DNA from: Paenibacillus xylanexedens
Lineage (GTDB): Bacteria > Bacillota > Bacilli > Paenibacillales > Paenibacillaceae
Assembly: GCF_007680605.1 (NCBI RefSeq)
Contig: NZ_VEIO01000001.1
Coordinates: 2,609,276 to 2,673,275 of the forward strand
Direction of reading: 5' to 3'
DNA: 64,000 bases
The notes beneath the pieces are model-generated. The model saw nothing but the letters and a program-made list of their open reading frames with translations, ran no database searches and was not told the origin of the DNA. Positions 46,351 to 54,808 of this stretch are shown here, in pieces (the first letter of the stretch is position 1; each line of letters starts with the position of its first letter). A program made the position numbers and the translations under genes.

Positions 46351-46378
46351 AAGCGAGCGAAAGGAACATGATCAAAGA

Positions 46379-46415
46379 AAAACCGCTATGCAATCGTATG
46401 CACAGCGGTTTTTTA
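46379..46415. terminator. Bidirectional terminator between PfpI-like gene and ptsI
   Basis: AACCGCT and AGCGGTT arms with an inner TGCA pairing, flanked by A5 and T6 runs. Confidence 0.88.
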
Positions 46416-46491
46416 TATCTTTTGGAAAAAGTGGTACAAAAGTGAATATATTAATTTAAAGGTATTGGTCGTCTGCTAATGTTCAGATCCC

Positions 46492-48252
46492 TTAAGATGC
46501 GTTTGATCCGCTCTGGTCATCAGGACTGCCGCTCGCATCATTAAATATCTGCAAACGCTGTTCAATATCACTGCTCGTTCTGAGAGTAAAACACTTGCGT
46601 GCCTCCTCCTTCGCATCAGCAGCCGTAGTATTCAAAACTCTATGCTTCACGCGTAGCAAGGATTGCGGAGACATGCTGAGATGACGAATCCCGAGTTCCA
46701 GCCATAACGGAATGGAGCGCTCGTCCCCTGCCATCTCACCACACACGCTCACGTCAATCCCTGCCGTATGTGCTGCGTCTACGGTCGCTCGTAGCATACG
46801 CAGCACAGCCGGATGATACGGATGATACATATGAGCAATCTGTTCATTCATTCGGTCTACCGCTAGCACATACTGTACCAGATCATTTGTTCCGATACTG
46901 AAGAAATCTGCTTCTTCCGCAAGAAGATCTGCAATCATCACGGCAGCAGGGACCTCAATCATGATACCTACCTGAATGTTTGAATCGTAGGCCAAGCCCC
47001 TTTCATCCAGATCAGCCATCGCTTCCCGAAGGATTTCGTTGGCTTGTTGCAACTCCTCAACCGAGGAGATCATGGGATACATAATTTTCACATTGCCCGC
47101 TGCGCTCGCACGTAGAATGGCCGTTAGTTGCGTTTTGAACAGATCCTTGCGATCCAGACTGATCCGAATGGCTCGGTACCCTAGAAACGGATTATCCTCT
47201 TCGGGTAATTCAAAATAATCAAGCTCTTTGTCGCCTCCAATGTCGAGTGTTCGTATGACAACGGGCTGACCTGCTGTTTTCTCCGCAACAAGCCGGTATA
47301 CTTCATACTGCTCCTGCTCCCCCGGGAAGGTCGCACGATCCATATACAGAAATTCGGTTCGGAACAGCCCTACACCTTTGGCACCATGTTTCAATGCCAG
47401 ATCAAGTTCCTTCACAGAACTGATATTGGAAGCAAGCTGTAATACCGCTCCATCCTTGGTCACCGCATCTACGGTGGCAAGCACCTGCAACTGTTCTTTT
47501 TTCTGCATTTCCTTGTTGCGAAGCATCGTGTATCGTTCAATGGTTTTGCGATCTGGCTCTGTGAATACCAGCCCATTATCACCGTCTACGACAAGCATGT
47601 CCCCTGTTTCGACCGGCATGCCAAGACTCGCTTCCAATCCGGAAACGAGAGGTATCCCGAGTGCACGTGCCATAATGGCCGAGTGAGATGTCTTACCTCC
47701 AATAAGCGTAACAATACCCAAAACATAGCCTGGATTTAAATGCGCCAATTGAGATGGTGACAGCTCTTTAGCAACGAGAATGTAAGGTTGTGTATCTGAA
47801 GGCAGCGTAATCTCAGGTGCACCCAGAAGATGTTTAAGCAGGCGGTTACCGACATCCTTGATATCGATTGCCCGCTCCTTCATATACTCATCTTCCAAAA
47901 GGTCAAACATGGTGACAAAGTGGTCTATCGCCTCTTTTACCGCCACCTCTGCCGCCTTATACTGACGCTCGATAATGCCGCGTATTTCATTCATGAAGAC
48001 CGGATCTTCCAGAATGGCCAAATGCGCATCAAAGATGCTGGATTCCTCAGGGCCTACAACTTCTTTAAATTCATTTTTGATATATTCGATCTCATCCTTC
48101 GATGTCCGTATCCCCTCGTACAGCCGTTCGAATTCCTGGGCAAGATCCACCGAATCCATCTTCTGGTCCGGTAGATCCCATTCCCAGCTGGGCAGGACAA
48201 ATGCTTTGCCGATGGCGATGCCTGCAGCTCCATTGATGCCTTGTATCTTCAT
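46492..48252 (-). CDS. ptsI: PTS enzyme I (phosphoenolpyruvate-protein phosphotransferase)
   Basis: The general PTS kinase, transferring phosphate from PEP to HPr. The 586-residue protein has the phosphorylatable His motif GGKTSHSAIMARALGIP (about residue 187), the swivelling domain, and the PEP-binding barrel with VIRTLDIGGDKELDY, GTNDLVQYVLAVDRMN and the Cys motif VSVCGEMAGD. The C-terminus has an unusual Ser/Asp-rich tail. Its ATG overlaps the stop of the EIICBA gene by 4 bases (ATGA), so it is translationally coupled to that permease. There is no HPr gene beside it. Confidence 0.96.
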   Translation of the reverse strand: MKIQGINGAAGIAIGKAFVLPSWEWDLPDQKMDSVDLAQEFERLYEGIRTSKDEIEYIKNEFKEVVGPEESSIFDAHLAILEDPVFMNEIRGIIERQYKAAEVAVKEAIDHFVTMFDLLEDEYMKERAIDIKDVGNRLLKHLLGAPEITLPSDTQPYILVAKELSPSQLAHLNPGYVLGIVTLIGGKTSHSAIMARALGIPLVSGLEASLGMPVETGDMLVVDGDNGLVFTEPDRKTIERYTMLRNKEMQKKEQLQVLATVDAVTKDGAVLQLASNISSVKELDLALKHGAKGVGLFRTEFLYMDRATFPGEQEQYEVYRLVAEKTAGQPVVIRTLDIGGDKELDYFELPEEDNPFLGYRAIRISLDRKDLFKTQLTAILRASAAGNVKIMYPMISSVEELQQANEILREAMADLDERGLAYDSNIQVGIMIEVPAAVMIADLLAEEADFFSIGTNDLVQYVLAVDRMNEQIAHMYHPYHPAVLRMLRATVDAAHTAGIDVSVCGEMAGDERSIPLWLELGIRHLSMSPQSLLRVKHRVLNTTAADAKEEARKCFTLRTSSDIEQRLQIFNDASGSPDDQSGSNAS

Positions 48253-50129
48253 TCTACCCCTCCAACGTTCCTGTCATAGAGCACCACGGACATGACGGAT
48301 GCCTGACCTTTCTTCACTTGCTTGAATGGAGCAAAACTCCATGATTTTACACGATCCGGATTCGTAATGACCATCGGAGTCGTGAGTGACGCAGCTTGTT
48401 CACGTAATACGGCCAGATCAAACTTGATCAGCAGTTGTCCAGGCTCAACCGTATCCCCTTCTTGCACAAACGCTTCAAAATGCCCTTTCAGCTGCGAGGT
48501 GTCGATTCCGATATGAAGCAGAACCTCCAAGCCTTCGCGTGTAGAAATGCCTAGGGCATGCATCGTTGGATACAAATGCATGATCGTTCCAAAGACAGGC
48601 GACACCAGTTCTCCTCGCTCCGGTACAAACGCAACCCCGTCTCCAACGAGCTTGGCTGCAAAAATCTGATCTGGCACTTCCTCAATCGGGAGCATTTTTC
48701 CCTGCACAGGTGCAGCGAACAGTACCTGTTGCAAATCCCGTTCCAGCAGCTTCGCAATCTCTTCCCGAATTAGTTCGGAATAGGTGCCGAATACAACCTG
48801 CACGTTACCTCCGCCGAGCTTGATCAGTCCAGCGGAACCCAGATTCTTCATCGCTCCGGTATCGATCAACCGATCATCGTGAACCGTCAGACGCAGGCGT
48901 GTAATACATGCCTCCACCTGCACGATGTTGCTTTTCCCGCCCAATGCTTCGAGAATCAACGGAGCTTGATAAGGGATATTTCCAACCCAATCTTCCAGCA
49001 TAGACCCTTCTTCTCGCCCTGGTGTCGGGATTTTGAACGTACGAATCGCCCAGCGGAACAGGAAATAATAGACTAGCCCATATAGTATGCCAATCGGAAT
49101 GAGCTTCCAAGCATTCTCGGACAGATGGAAATTGAGTATGTAATCAATGACACCAGCCGAGTAAGAGAAACCATGCCTTATATCCAGCCAATAACTAAGC
49201 CACATGGCCACCCCGGACATCACTGCATGTACGATAAACAGGTACGGCGCCGCGAAAAGAAAAGCAAACTCGATCTGCTCGGACACCCCTGTTAAAAAAC
49301 AAACCAATGCAGAAGTCAGAAACGTTTTTCTGATTTTGGGTTTTAGATCTTCCCTGGCCTCTTGAATAATGGCAAAAGCAATCGCAGGGATAGCAAACAT
49401 CATAATCGGGAAAAGTCCAGCCATGAAAAATCCAGCTGACGGATCGCCAGCAAAGAAACGTGGCAAATCCCCTTGCACAATATTGCCACTCGGTGTTTCA
49501 TAGGTTCCCAACTGGAACCAGAATACGTTATTCAGCAGATGATGAAGCCCAAAAGCAACCAGCACCCTGTATAACACACCATAGATAAACAATCCGAAGC
49601 CGCCTAAGCTGTATTCCCATGTTGCAATGGAATTCAGACCATGCTGCAGAACCGGAGCAATCCATAACATAAAGCAGGAAAAAAGAGCCGAACAGAGTCC
49701 GACGATAAGCAAAACAAACCTTGATCCGCCGAAAAATTGCAAGATTTCCGGCAGTTTAATGCTTTTGAACCGATTATGCATTCCACCGGCTAATGCACCG
49801 AGTATAATTCCAATTAATGATGCTGGCTGCACCGTGCCATCCCCGAAATTACGGGTTACCTGATCATAGATAACGATACCAGCCAGCGCTGCAAGTCCAG
49901 CTTGACCGGCCTGGTTGGAGAGCCCCAGTGCCACACCGACAGCGAACAAATACGGCAAAAAATAAAAAATACCGTGTCCGGCCACGGTAGACACTTCACC
50001 AATAACTCCCAGTCCCCAGACGTTCCAGGGCAGACTGCCTACGCTGAGCAAAATGGCAGCAGCGGGCAGGACCATTGTAGGCAGCATAACCGCTCTTCCG
50101 AGCTGCTGCAAGGATCCGAGCCAATTCAT
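48249..50129 (-). CDS. PTS glucose/N-acetylglucosamine-type EIICBA permease
   Basis: A 626-residue sugar permease. EIIC (about 1-370) is the membrane domain of the glucose superfamily (QAGLAALAGIVIYDQVT, HHLLNNVFWFQLGTYET, FLTGVSEQIEFAFLF). EIIB (about 390-470) has the phosphorylatable Cys in EACITRLRLTV (about 406). EIIA (about 490-615) has LHIGIDTSQLKG with the phosphorylatable His (about 543). The sequence of EIIC (RFFAGDPSAGFFMAG; NYLLNF-like YILNFHLS) is closest to GlcNAc-type NagE/NagP, though glucose cannot be excluded. The domain order is C-B-A. The promoter lies just upstream and AAAGGAG precedes the ATG. First gene of a two-gene operon with ptsI. Confidence 0.92.
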   Translation of the reverse strand: MNWLGSLQQLGRAVMLPTMVLPAAAILLSVGSLPWNVWGLGVIGEVSTVAGHGIFYFLPYLFAVGVALGLSNQAGQAGLAALAGIVIYDQVTRNFGDGTVQPASLIGIILGALAGGMHNRFKSIKLPEILQFFGGSRFVLLIVGLCSALFSCFMLWIAPVLQHGLNSIATWEYSLGGFGLFIYGVLYRVLVAFGLHHLLNNVFWFQLGTYETPSGNIVQGDLPRFFAGDPSAGFFMAGLFPIMMFAIPAIAFAIIQEAREDLKPKIRKTFLTSALVCFLTGVSEQIEFAFLFAAPYLFIVHAVMSGVAMWLSYWLDIRHGFSYSAGVIDYILNFHLSENAWKLIPIGILYGLVYYFLFRWAIRTFKIPTPGREEGSMLEDWVGNIPYQAPLILEALGGKSNIVQVEACITRLRLTVHDDRLIDTGAMKNLGSAGLIKLGGGNVQVVFGTYSELIREEIAKLLERDLQQVLFAAPVQGKMLPIEEVPDQIFAAKLVGDGVAFVPERGELVSPVFGTIMHLYPTMHALGISTREGLEVLLHIGIDTSQLKGHFEAFVQEGDTVEPGQLLIKFDLAVLREQAASLTTPMVITNPDRVKSWSFAPFKQVKKGQASVMSVVLYDRNVGGVE

Positions 50130-50153
50130 GGCGACCTCTCCTTTCTATCCTAG

Positions 50154-50182
50154 ATGGTAAGCTTTACACAGCATTTTGTCAA
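50154..50182 (-). promoter_or_regulatory. Promoter of the EIICBA-ptsI operon
   Basis: On the minus strand a perfect TTGACA (50182-50177), a 17-base spacer and TACCAT as -10 (50159-50154). The leader would be only about 20 bases, with no room for an antiterminator hairpin. Confidence 0.7.
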
Positions 50183-50183
50183 A

Positions 50184-50214
50184 GTAAAAGAGGGGAGTTA
50201 TATCCCCTTTTTAC
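50184..50214 (-). terminator. Terminator of the PQQ-like propeller gene
   Basis: AGGGG pairs with CCCCT across ATATAACT, with TCTTTT following on the minus strand; lies just after the stop and abuts the EIICBA promoter. Confidence 0.75.
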
Positions 50215-50238
50215 TGTGCATTTAAGATTAGAGTTTGT

Positions 50239-51516
50239 TTATCTGATAGCTAGCAGTTTAGTTCCAGTTACATATATAGTTCCATCCCTTGAAACAAGCC
50301 ATTGATCTTGTAAATCATGATTGATGATCATTTTCCAGTTCACTTTGGCTGTAGCAAGGTTCATGGAAACTAAATAGTTTATATTTTTAGCATAGTTTTT
50401 GTAATGATAGATTAGATTGCCGTTACGATCAATAATGGGTTCACTGGTAAAATAGGTTTGATTCTCTTTATTAAACGTGGTTACTTTCTTGCTCAGAGCA
50501 TGATAGATATTTGTTCCAAATACGACGTCACCTTGCTTGCTGATTGAAGGAGCAAGTGAGTTGCTTGTACTTTGGAAGCCTCCCTTGACGGTTTTCTTCA
50601 GCTTGCCCTGGGCGTCAAAAATATGAAGATCATCGTTTCCGACAACATAAATCTGATGATTATCATAAATCGGACTCTGCAGATTCTCCCCGGTATACCG
50701 GGTACCTGATATTTTTTTACCCGCTAGGCTGTATTGAATCAATTCACCTGATCTCACTCTGCCTTTCTCTTTAATACTGCTTAAGGAGGACAGTGTCAAA
50801 AAAATTCGATCTTTAACAAAGACTGGGTCAGATACAACGAAGAAAGGACTTGAATTGATCTCTGTGCCAAGAAGACTGTTAAACTTCTCACTGCCGTCCA
50901 TATTAACGCCGAGCAATCTCTTCTCTTCTTTAAAATCTTGTCCCTGACTTATAGGTTTATTGTTATGTATAACTTGTACATAAGAAGCCGTAAAAATAAT
51001 AACTCCATCCTTGCTGACATCCACATTATAATTAGCTGTGTAATCCTTGTACCTTTTCTCCCAAATCTGTTCTCCGTCTAATGTATAGTTTGATATGCTC
51101 GCCGTTCCAAAATTCTCTGACCCCCTGCCTCGTTCGGGAATATCATCACCAAGAATCACAAGAGAACTGTCTTTGTATAAATACATGTCTGATATGCTAT
51201 TAATATGCTCCATTCGTTTAGCCCACTTCACTTCGCCTTTTGGTGTGACGGCAGTCAATAACGGATGACCAGAGTAATGTGAGATCACGTAAAGTGTTCC
51301 TTTGGAATCCACAACCAATTGTCTTACATAATCTTTAAAGTCCAATCCCCATTTCACTTCCGGCTTCTTGGCAGGTGCGACGAAAAGTGATTGACTTGTC
51401 CACACATCCGTTGCATGAATCGCTTCATTCGCTGCGTAAACGGGAGCCTCTAGCCGTAAAATTGCTACACATACGGCAACAAGTAGCAGAATAACTGCCT
51501 TTCTAAACCATTTCAT
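50239..51516 (-). CDS. Secreted PQQ-like beta-propeller repeat protein
   Basis: A 425-residue protein with a signal peptide (about 1-28, MKWFRKAVILLLVAVCVAIL...VYAA) followed by repeats of a four-strand blade pattern (GTLYVISHYSGH, GEVKWAKRM, GEQIWEKRY, HQIYVVGNDDLHIFDAQGK, GTIYVTGTKLLAIR). WKW/W-type Trp-docking and IxVxD/G motifs fit PQQ/quinoprotein-like propellers, which often act as scaffolds in cell-wall proteins. No cofactor-binding site is evident. The DNA appears more AT-rich than its neighbours (not counted), which may mean late acquisition. Strong AGGAGG site. Confidence 0.78.
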   Translation of the reverse strand: MKWFRKAVILLLVAVCVAILRLEAPVYAANEAIHATDVWTSQSLFVAPAKKPEVKWGLDFKDYVRQLVVDSKGTLYVISHYSGHPLLTAVTPKGEVKWAKRMEHINSISDMYLYKDSSLVILGDDIPERGRGSENFGTASISNYTLDGEQIWEKRYKDYTANYNVDVSKDGVIIFTASYVQVIHNNKPISQGQDFKEEKRLLGVNMDGSEKFNSLLGTEINSSPFFVVSDPVFVKDRIFLTLSSLSSIKEKGRVRSGELIQYSLAGKKISGTRYTGENLQSPIYDNHQIYVVGNDDLHIFDAQGKLKKTVKGGFQSTSNSLAPSISKQGDVVFGTNIYHALSKKVTTFNKENQTYFTSEPIIDRNGNLIYHYKNYAKNINYLVSMNLATAKVNWKMIINHDLQDQWLVSRDGTIYVTGTKLLAIR

Positions 51517-51567
51517 CTATATTTCATCCTCCTTATATTTTCAATCTCATTTTACTACGCTGAACAT

Positions 51568-51604
51568 AAAATATCCCGTGATTTTGAATAATCACGGGAT
51601 ATTC
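51568..51604 (-). terminator. Terminator of the CoA-binding protein gene
   Basis: Arms AATATCCCGTGATT and AATCACGGGATATT with a 7-base centre, followed by TTTTA on the minus strand. Confidence 0.85.
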
Positions 51605-51665
51605 ATTAAAATCCTAAGTTGAATATGCGATGCCATGAACGAATTCATGAGGACAACACGGCCTC

Positions 51666-52100
51666 TTAGCCGCGGCCAGCGCCGCGCAGAACGATGGAAT
51701 CTTCTACCTTGATACAACGATTGGTGACTGCCGTCATGCCGTTCTCTGCCGCAATCTGGACAGCCTCATCGTTATGAATGCCGAGTTGAAGCCATAATAC
51801 ATTGGCCTTGATCGCAGCAGCTTCACGAGCGACTTCCGCGCAGAACTCCTCACGCCGAAAAACATTAACAATATCTACAGGCTCGGGAATATCTGCGAGC
51901 GTGGCATACACCTTCTCGCCAAGAATCTCTCCCTGTGCTTGCGGATTCACAGGGATAATTCGGTATCCTCTGCTCTGCATCGCTTCCGCGACCATATACG
52001 AGGTACGGTCTGATTTGTCCGATAAGCCGACAACTGCGATGTTGCCTGCATTGCGCAAAATGTGTCCAATTTCTTCTCGAGTAGGGTTGTTAAATTCCAT
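51666..52100 (-). CDS. CoA-binding protein (YccU family)
   Basis: A 144-residue Rossmann-fold protein of the CoA_binding_2 family. VVGLSDKSDRTSYMVAEAMQSRGYRIIPVNP is the nucleotide-binding beta-alpha-beta unit, with the family FRREEFCAEVAREA and NVLWLQLGIHNDEAVQIA. Family members bind CoA or related ligands but their roles are mostly unknown. The ATG at 52100 is favoured, with AAGGATGG nine bases upstream; a TTG two codons earlier lies too close. 36 bases after aroA, likely co-transcribed. Confidence 0.88.
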   Translation of the reverse strand: MEFNNPTREEIGHILRNAGNIAVVGLSDKSDRTSYMVAEAMQSRGYRIIPVNPQAQGEILGEKVYATLADIPEPVDIVNVFRREEFCAEVAREAAAIKANVLWLQLGIHNDEAVQIAAENGMTAVTNRCIKVEDSIVLRGAGRG

Positions 52101-52136
52101 GTTCAAGCACCATCCTTTTCTGCTTAACGTGTTAAT

Positions 52137-53432
52137 TTACTCTTTTACCCACTGAATCGAGGCGCCAAGCGCCTGCAAATGATCAAAATATTGCGGATAT
52201 GACTTGGCTACATGGTGTGCATCCCGAATACGGAGAGGTTGCTTGGCACGCAGACCCACGACAGTAAGCGCCATAATGACACGGTGGTCATAGTGAGCAT
52301 TAATCTCTACGCCGCCCTCGACACCTTCCGGACGACCGTGTACGATAATCTCAGCCTGACGCTCCTCGACGTTCGCTCCGGCCTTGCGCAGTTCGTTCAA
52401 ATAATCCGTAATTCGGTCACATTCCTTGTAACGCAGGTTCTCTACATTATAAAACCGTGACGTGCCTTCCGCAAACACAGCTGCCGCTACCATAGCCAAT
52501 ACGGCGTCCGTAGCCGCGTCTCCGTCGAATTCAATCGCCTTCAATCGGCCATTTCCTTGAACGTGAACCACATCATTCTCATGAGTGAGCGGCACTTCCA
52601 TCATACGCAGCACATCAACGATGGCACGCTCCCCTTGCTTGCTCTGCTCCATCAGCCTGAGAATTTTCACATCAGACTGCGTAACTGCTGCGGCAGCAAG
52701 TACGGCAGCCGAGCCAGGGTAATCCCCTTGAACAGTATACGTTGTAGGCTTGTAAGCCTGTCCGCCAGGTACACGGAATGACATATAATCGTCGCTTGCA
52801 TGGATGATGATCCCTGCTTGTGCGAGAACCTCCAGCGTCTGACCGATGACCACTTTTGATTTCAAATCATTCAGAACCTCAATCGTGCTGTCTTCAGCAA
52901 GCAAAGGGGTCACAAACAGCAATGCGCTCAAATATTGCGAGCTTACAGAGCCAGATACACGAATATGTCCACCTTTGGCATGACCGCCTTTAATGGTAAT
53001 CGGCAGACGCCCTTGCTGATGCTCTACCTGAACCCCCATTTGACCAAGTGCATCAATCAAATCATCATGCGGCCGTTTACCCAGTGAATCGGGGTAAGTG
53101 TTCACAAATGTAACTTCAGGACAAAGTGCGGTAACCCCCATCAGGAAACGAAGTACAGCACCGGCATTGCCTACGTTTAATTCACGTACATCACGCGGGC
53201 GGCTTCCAAAGCCCTGGATAACGATTTTGCTGTCATCCTCTTCCAACACAGCGCCCAAATCACGAATACATCTGCGCATTGCATCACTGTCCTCACTATG
53301 TGCCGGAAAATGAATCGTACTGGTTCCTTCCGCAAGCGCAGCGGCCAGCAGGTAACGGGTAGTATAGTTTTTGGAGGACAAAGCTCCGATTTCCCCGTTC
53401 AAATTAGGGGTAGGGTTAACAATAACGTCCAT
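52137..53432 (-). CDS. aroA: 3-phosphoshikimate 1-carboxyvinyltransferase (EPSP synthase)
   Basis: Sixth step of the shikimate pathway. A 431-residue protein with GEIGALSSKNYTTRYLLAAALAEG, GNAGAVLRFLMGV, SQYLSALLFVTPLL, QGDYPGSAAVLAAAAV, NVENLRYKECDRI and DHRVIMALTVVGL in the family order. Class II-like motifs (GxxGA, EQ...) are not decided here; the 96-107 region reads NVGNAGAVLRFLM. AAGGAG precedes the ATG. A 26-bp tandem repeat lies directly upstream. Together with aroK at 54033 it forms a split shikimate locus. Confidence 0.95.
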   Translation of the reverse strand: MDVIVNPTPNLNGEIGALSSKNYTTRYLLAAALAEGTSTIHFPAHSEDSDAMRRCIRDLGAVLEEDDSKIVIQGFGSRPRDVRELNVGNAGAVLRFLMGVTALCPEVTFVNTYPDSLGKRPHDDLIDALGQMGVQVEHQQGRLPITIKGGHAKGGHIRVSGSVSSQYLSALLFVTPLLAEDSTIEVLNDLKSKVVIGQTLEVLAQAGIIIHASDDYMSFRVPGGQAYKPTTYTVQGDYPGSAAVLAAAAVTQSDVKILRLMEQSKQGERAIVDVLRMMEVPLTHENDVVHVQGNGRLKAIEFDGDAATDAVLAMVAAAVFAEGTSRFYNVENLRYKECDRITDYLNELRKAGANVEERQAEIIVHGRPEGVEGGVEINAHYDHRVIMALTVVGLRAKQPLRIRDAHHVAKSYPQYFDHLQALGASIQWVKE

Positions 53433-53452
53433 GGATGATATTCTCCTTCATT

Positions 53453-53504
53453 GATTGTTTTAGGTGTAATGAGTCTTCGATTGTTTTAGGTGAAGTGAGT
53501 CTTC
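53453..53504. repeat. Two-copy 26-bp tandem repeat upstream of aroA
   Basis: Copies at 53453-53478 and 53479-53504 begin GATTGTTTTAGGTG and end TGAGTCTTC, differing at two positions (24/26). They fill the space between the aroA ribosome site and the divergent rhodanese promoter. Confidence 0.9.
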
Positions 53505-53515
53505 GTAAGGCCAAA

Positions 53516-53545
53516 TTGACATCGCCTGGTTGGCTTAGGTATCAT
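53516..53545 (+). promoter_or_regulatory. Promoter of the rhodanese gene
   Basis: TTGACA at 53516-53521, an 18-base spacer, TATCAT at 53540-53545, 40 bases before the ATG. Confidence 0.75.
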
Positions 53546-53583
53546 TAGAGGCGTTAAGTCCATATAGAAAAGAGGACCTGAAT

Positions 53584-53889
53584 ATGACACAAATCGCAGA
53601 AATTCAACCATCCGAGCTGCGCCGCCGTTTACAAGCGGGAGAAAAGCTGCAGATGATAGACGTCCGCGAGGACGAAGAGGTCGCGCAAGGCATGATTGCT
53701 GGTGCCAAACATATTCCACTGGGACAAATTCCGGATCGCTTGTCGGAGATTGATAAGTCCGGTGAGATCGTGATCATCTGCCGTAGCGGTTATCGCAGTG
53801 AGCGAGCTTGTGAATACCTGCAACAGCTTGGATACGACGGCTGTACCAATATGGTCGGCGGTATGCTGGAGTGGCAGCAGGAAGACTAA
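53584..53889 (+). CDS. Single-domain rhodanese-like sulfurtransferase
   Basis: A 101-residue rhodanese domain. The sequence has IDVREDEEVAQGMIAGAKHIPLGQIPDRL and the active-site loop CRSGYRS with Cys66. Such proteins carry persulfide sulfur; the donor and acceptor are unknown. AGAGGACCTG before the ATG and its own promoter and terminator make it a single-gene unit, divergent from aroA. Confidence 0.93.
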   Translation: MTQIAEIQPSELRRRLQAGEKLQMIDVREDEEVAQGMIAGAKHIPLGQIPDRLSEIDKSGEIVIICRSGYRSERACEYLQQLGYDGCTNMVGGMLEWQQED

Positions 53890-53970
53890 AAGGTAAGGAC
53901 ACTGTATTCACGGCGATCCTTTCAAAGTGTTAAAGTTGGATGGATCACCCATACAGCCTACCATTCCCAA

Positions 53971-53996
53971 AGCGGGCCGCATGGCCCGTTTTTTTA
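53971..53996 (+). terminator. Terminator of the rhodanese gene
   Basis: CGGGCC pairs with GGCCCG over GCAT, followed by seven T. The stem sits about 80 bases past the stop. Confidence 0.9.
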
Positions 53997-54032
53997 ACTT
54001 CCCTCTCTTGTTCAACTTCGACAATAACAAGC

Positions 54033-54542
54033 TTAGACGCGGTAATGCGCTAAAATTAAATCAGTCACTTCGGCCGCAGACAACGCAGTAGTATCCACCG
54101 TGTAATCCGCAAAACGGTATGCATCTTTACGCTCTTCCATAATCGTTCGAATGCGTTCCTCGGCATTTCCTGCAAGCAGTGGACGGTTATCACACCCGCT
54201 TACACGTTCCACTATGACCTCAGGGTCTGCTGTTAGAGCAACAACCCAGCCATTCGCTGACATGGATTTACAGTTATCCGGACGAAGTACGACCCCGCCT
54301 CCAGTTGCAATGACCTGCCCTTCGTTCTCAAGTACCGTGCACAGCACCCGGTTCTCTACGTCACGAAAGTACGCTTCTCCTTTGTTTGAAAACAATTCAG
54401 GAATGGCACAGCCTTCCTCCTGTTCAACCGCGGCATCAACATCGATTAATCGGTATCCCAGCTCATGAGAAAGCATATTAGCAACAGTTGATTTCCCCGT
54501 TCCCATCATGCCAATGAGAATAATATTTTTAGACTTGCTCAA
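54033..54542 (-). CDS. aroK: Shikimate kinase
   Basis: Phosphorylates shikimate in the aromatic pathway. 169 residues with P-loop LIGMMGTGKST, DVDAAVEQEEG, the Asp/Arg shikimate-binding region FRDVENRVL, TGGGVVLR, and the lid RPLLAGNAEERIR. The start is best placed at TTG 54542: AAAGGAG lies eight bases before it. A GTG three codons upstream overlaps the ribosome site and cannot be used. It stands alone, transcribed toward the rhodanese gene. Confidence 0.95.
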   Translation of the reverse strand: MSKSKNIILIGMMGTGKSTVANMLSHELGYRLIDVDAAVEQEEGCAIPELFSNKGEAYFRDVENRVLCTVLENEGQVIATGGGVVLRPDNCKSMSANGWVVALTADPEVIVERVSGCDNRPLLAGNAEERIRTIMEERKDAYRFADYTVDTTALSAAEVTDLILAHYRV

Positions 54543-54732
54543 GGTGTACACTCCTTTAATTCAAGCATTTCGTGAGCACTTTTGTCCTATCATAACACAG
54601 CCCTGCGAACGGGGGAAGGCCATGCCTGTAGCAAGCTTCCTTTCGAGCCACAACCGTATATACGGTCCCTCCTCTCCCAATGATCATCATTCATTAATGT
54701 TACTAAACAGACTTTTAGATTCTCTCGATTTA

Positions 54733-54790
54733 TGAAAAAAGAGGGACCCGATGGTGATCGGTATAATCCGATCCTCCAAGTCCCTCTTTG
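54733..54790 (-). terminator. Terminator of 6-phosphogluconate dehydrogenase
   Basis: AAAGAGGGAC pairs with GTCCCTCTTT; the inner GGATCGG/CCGATC hairpin extends it, with a run of six T. Confidence 0.9.
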
Positions 54791-54808
54791 CATTGTATGA
54801 TTTGTAGA

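Noticed and set aside
50155..50176. CcpA operator at the EIICBA promoter
   Set aside because: The GTAAGCTTTAC-like dyad lacks the central CG that cre sites require.
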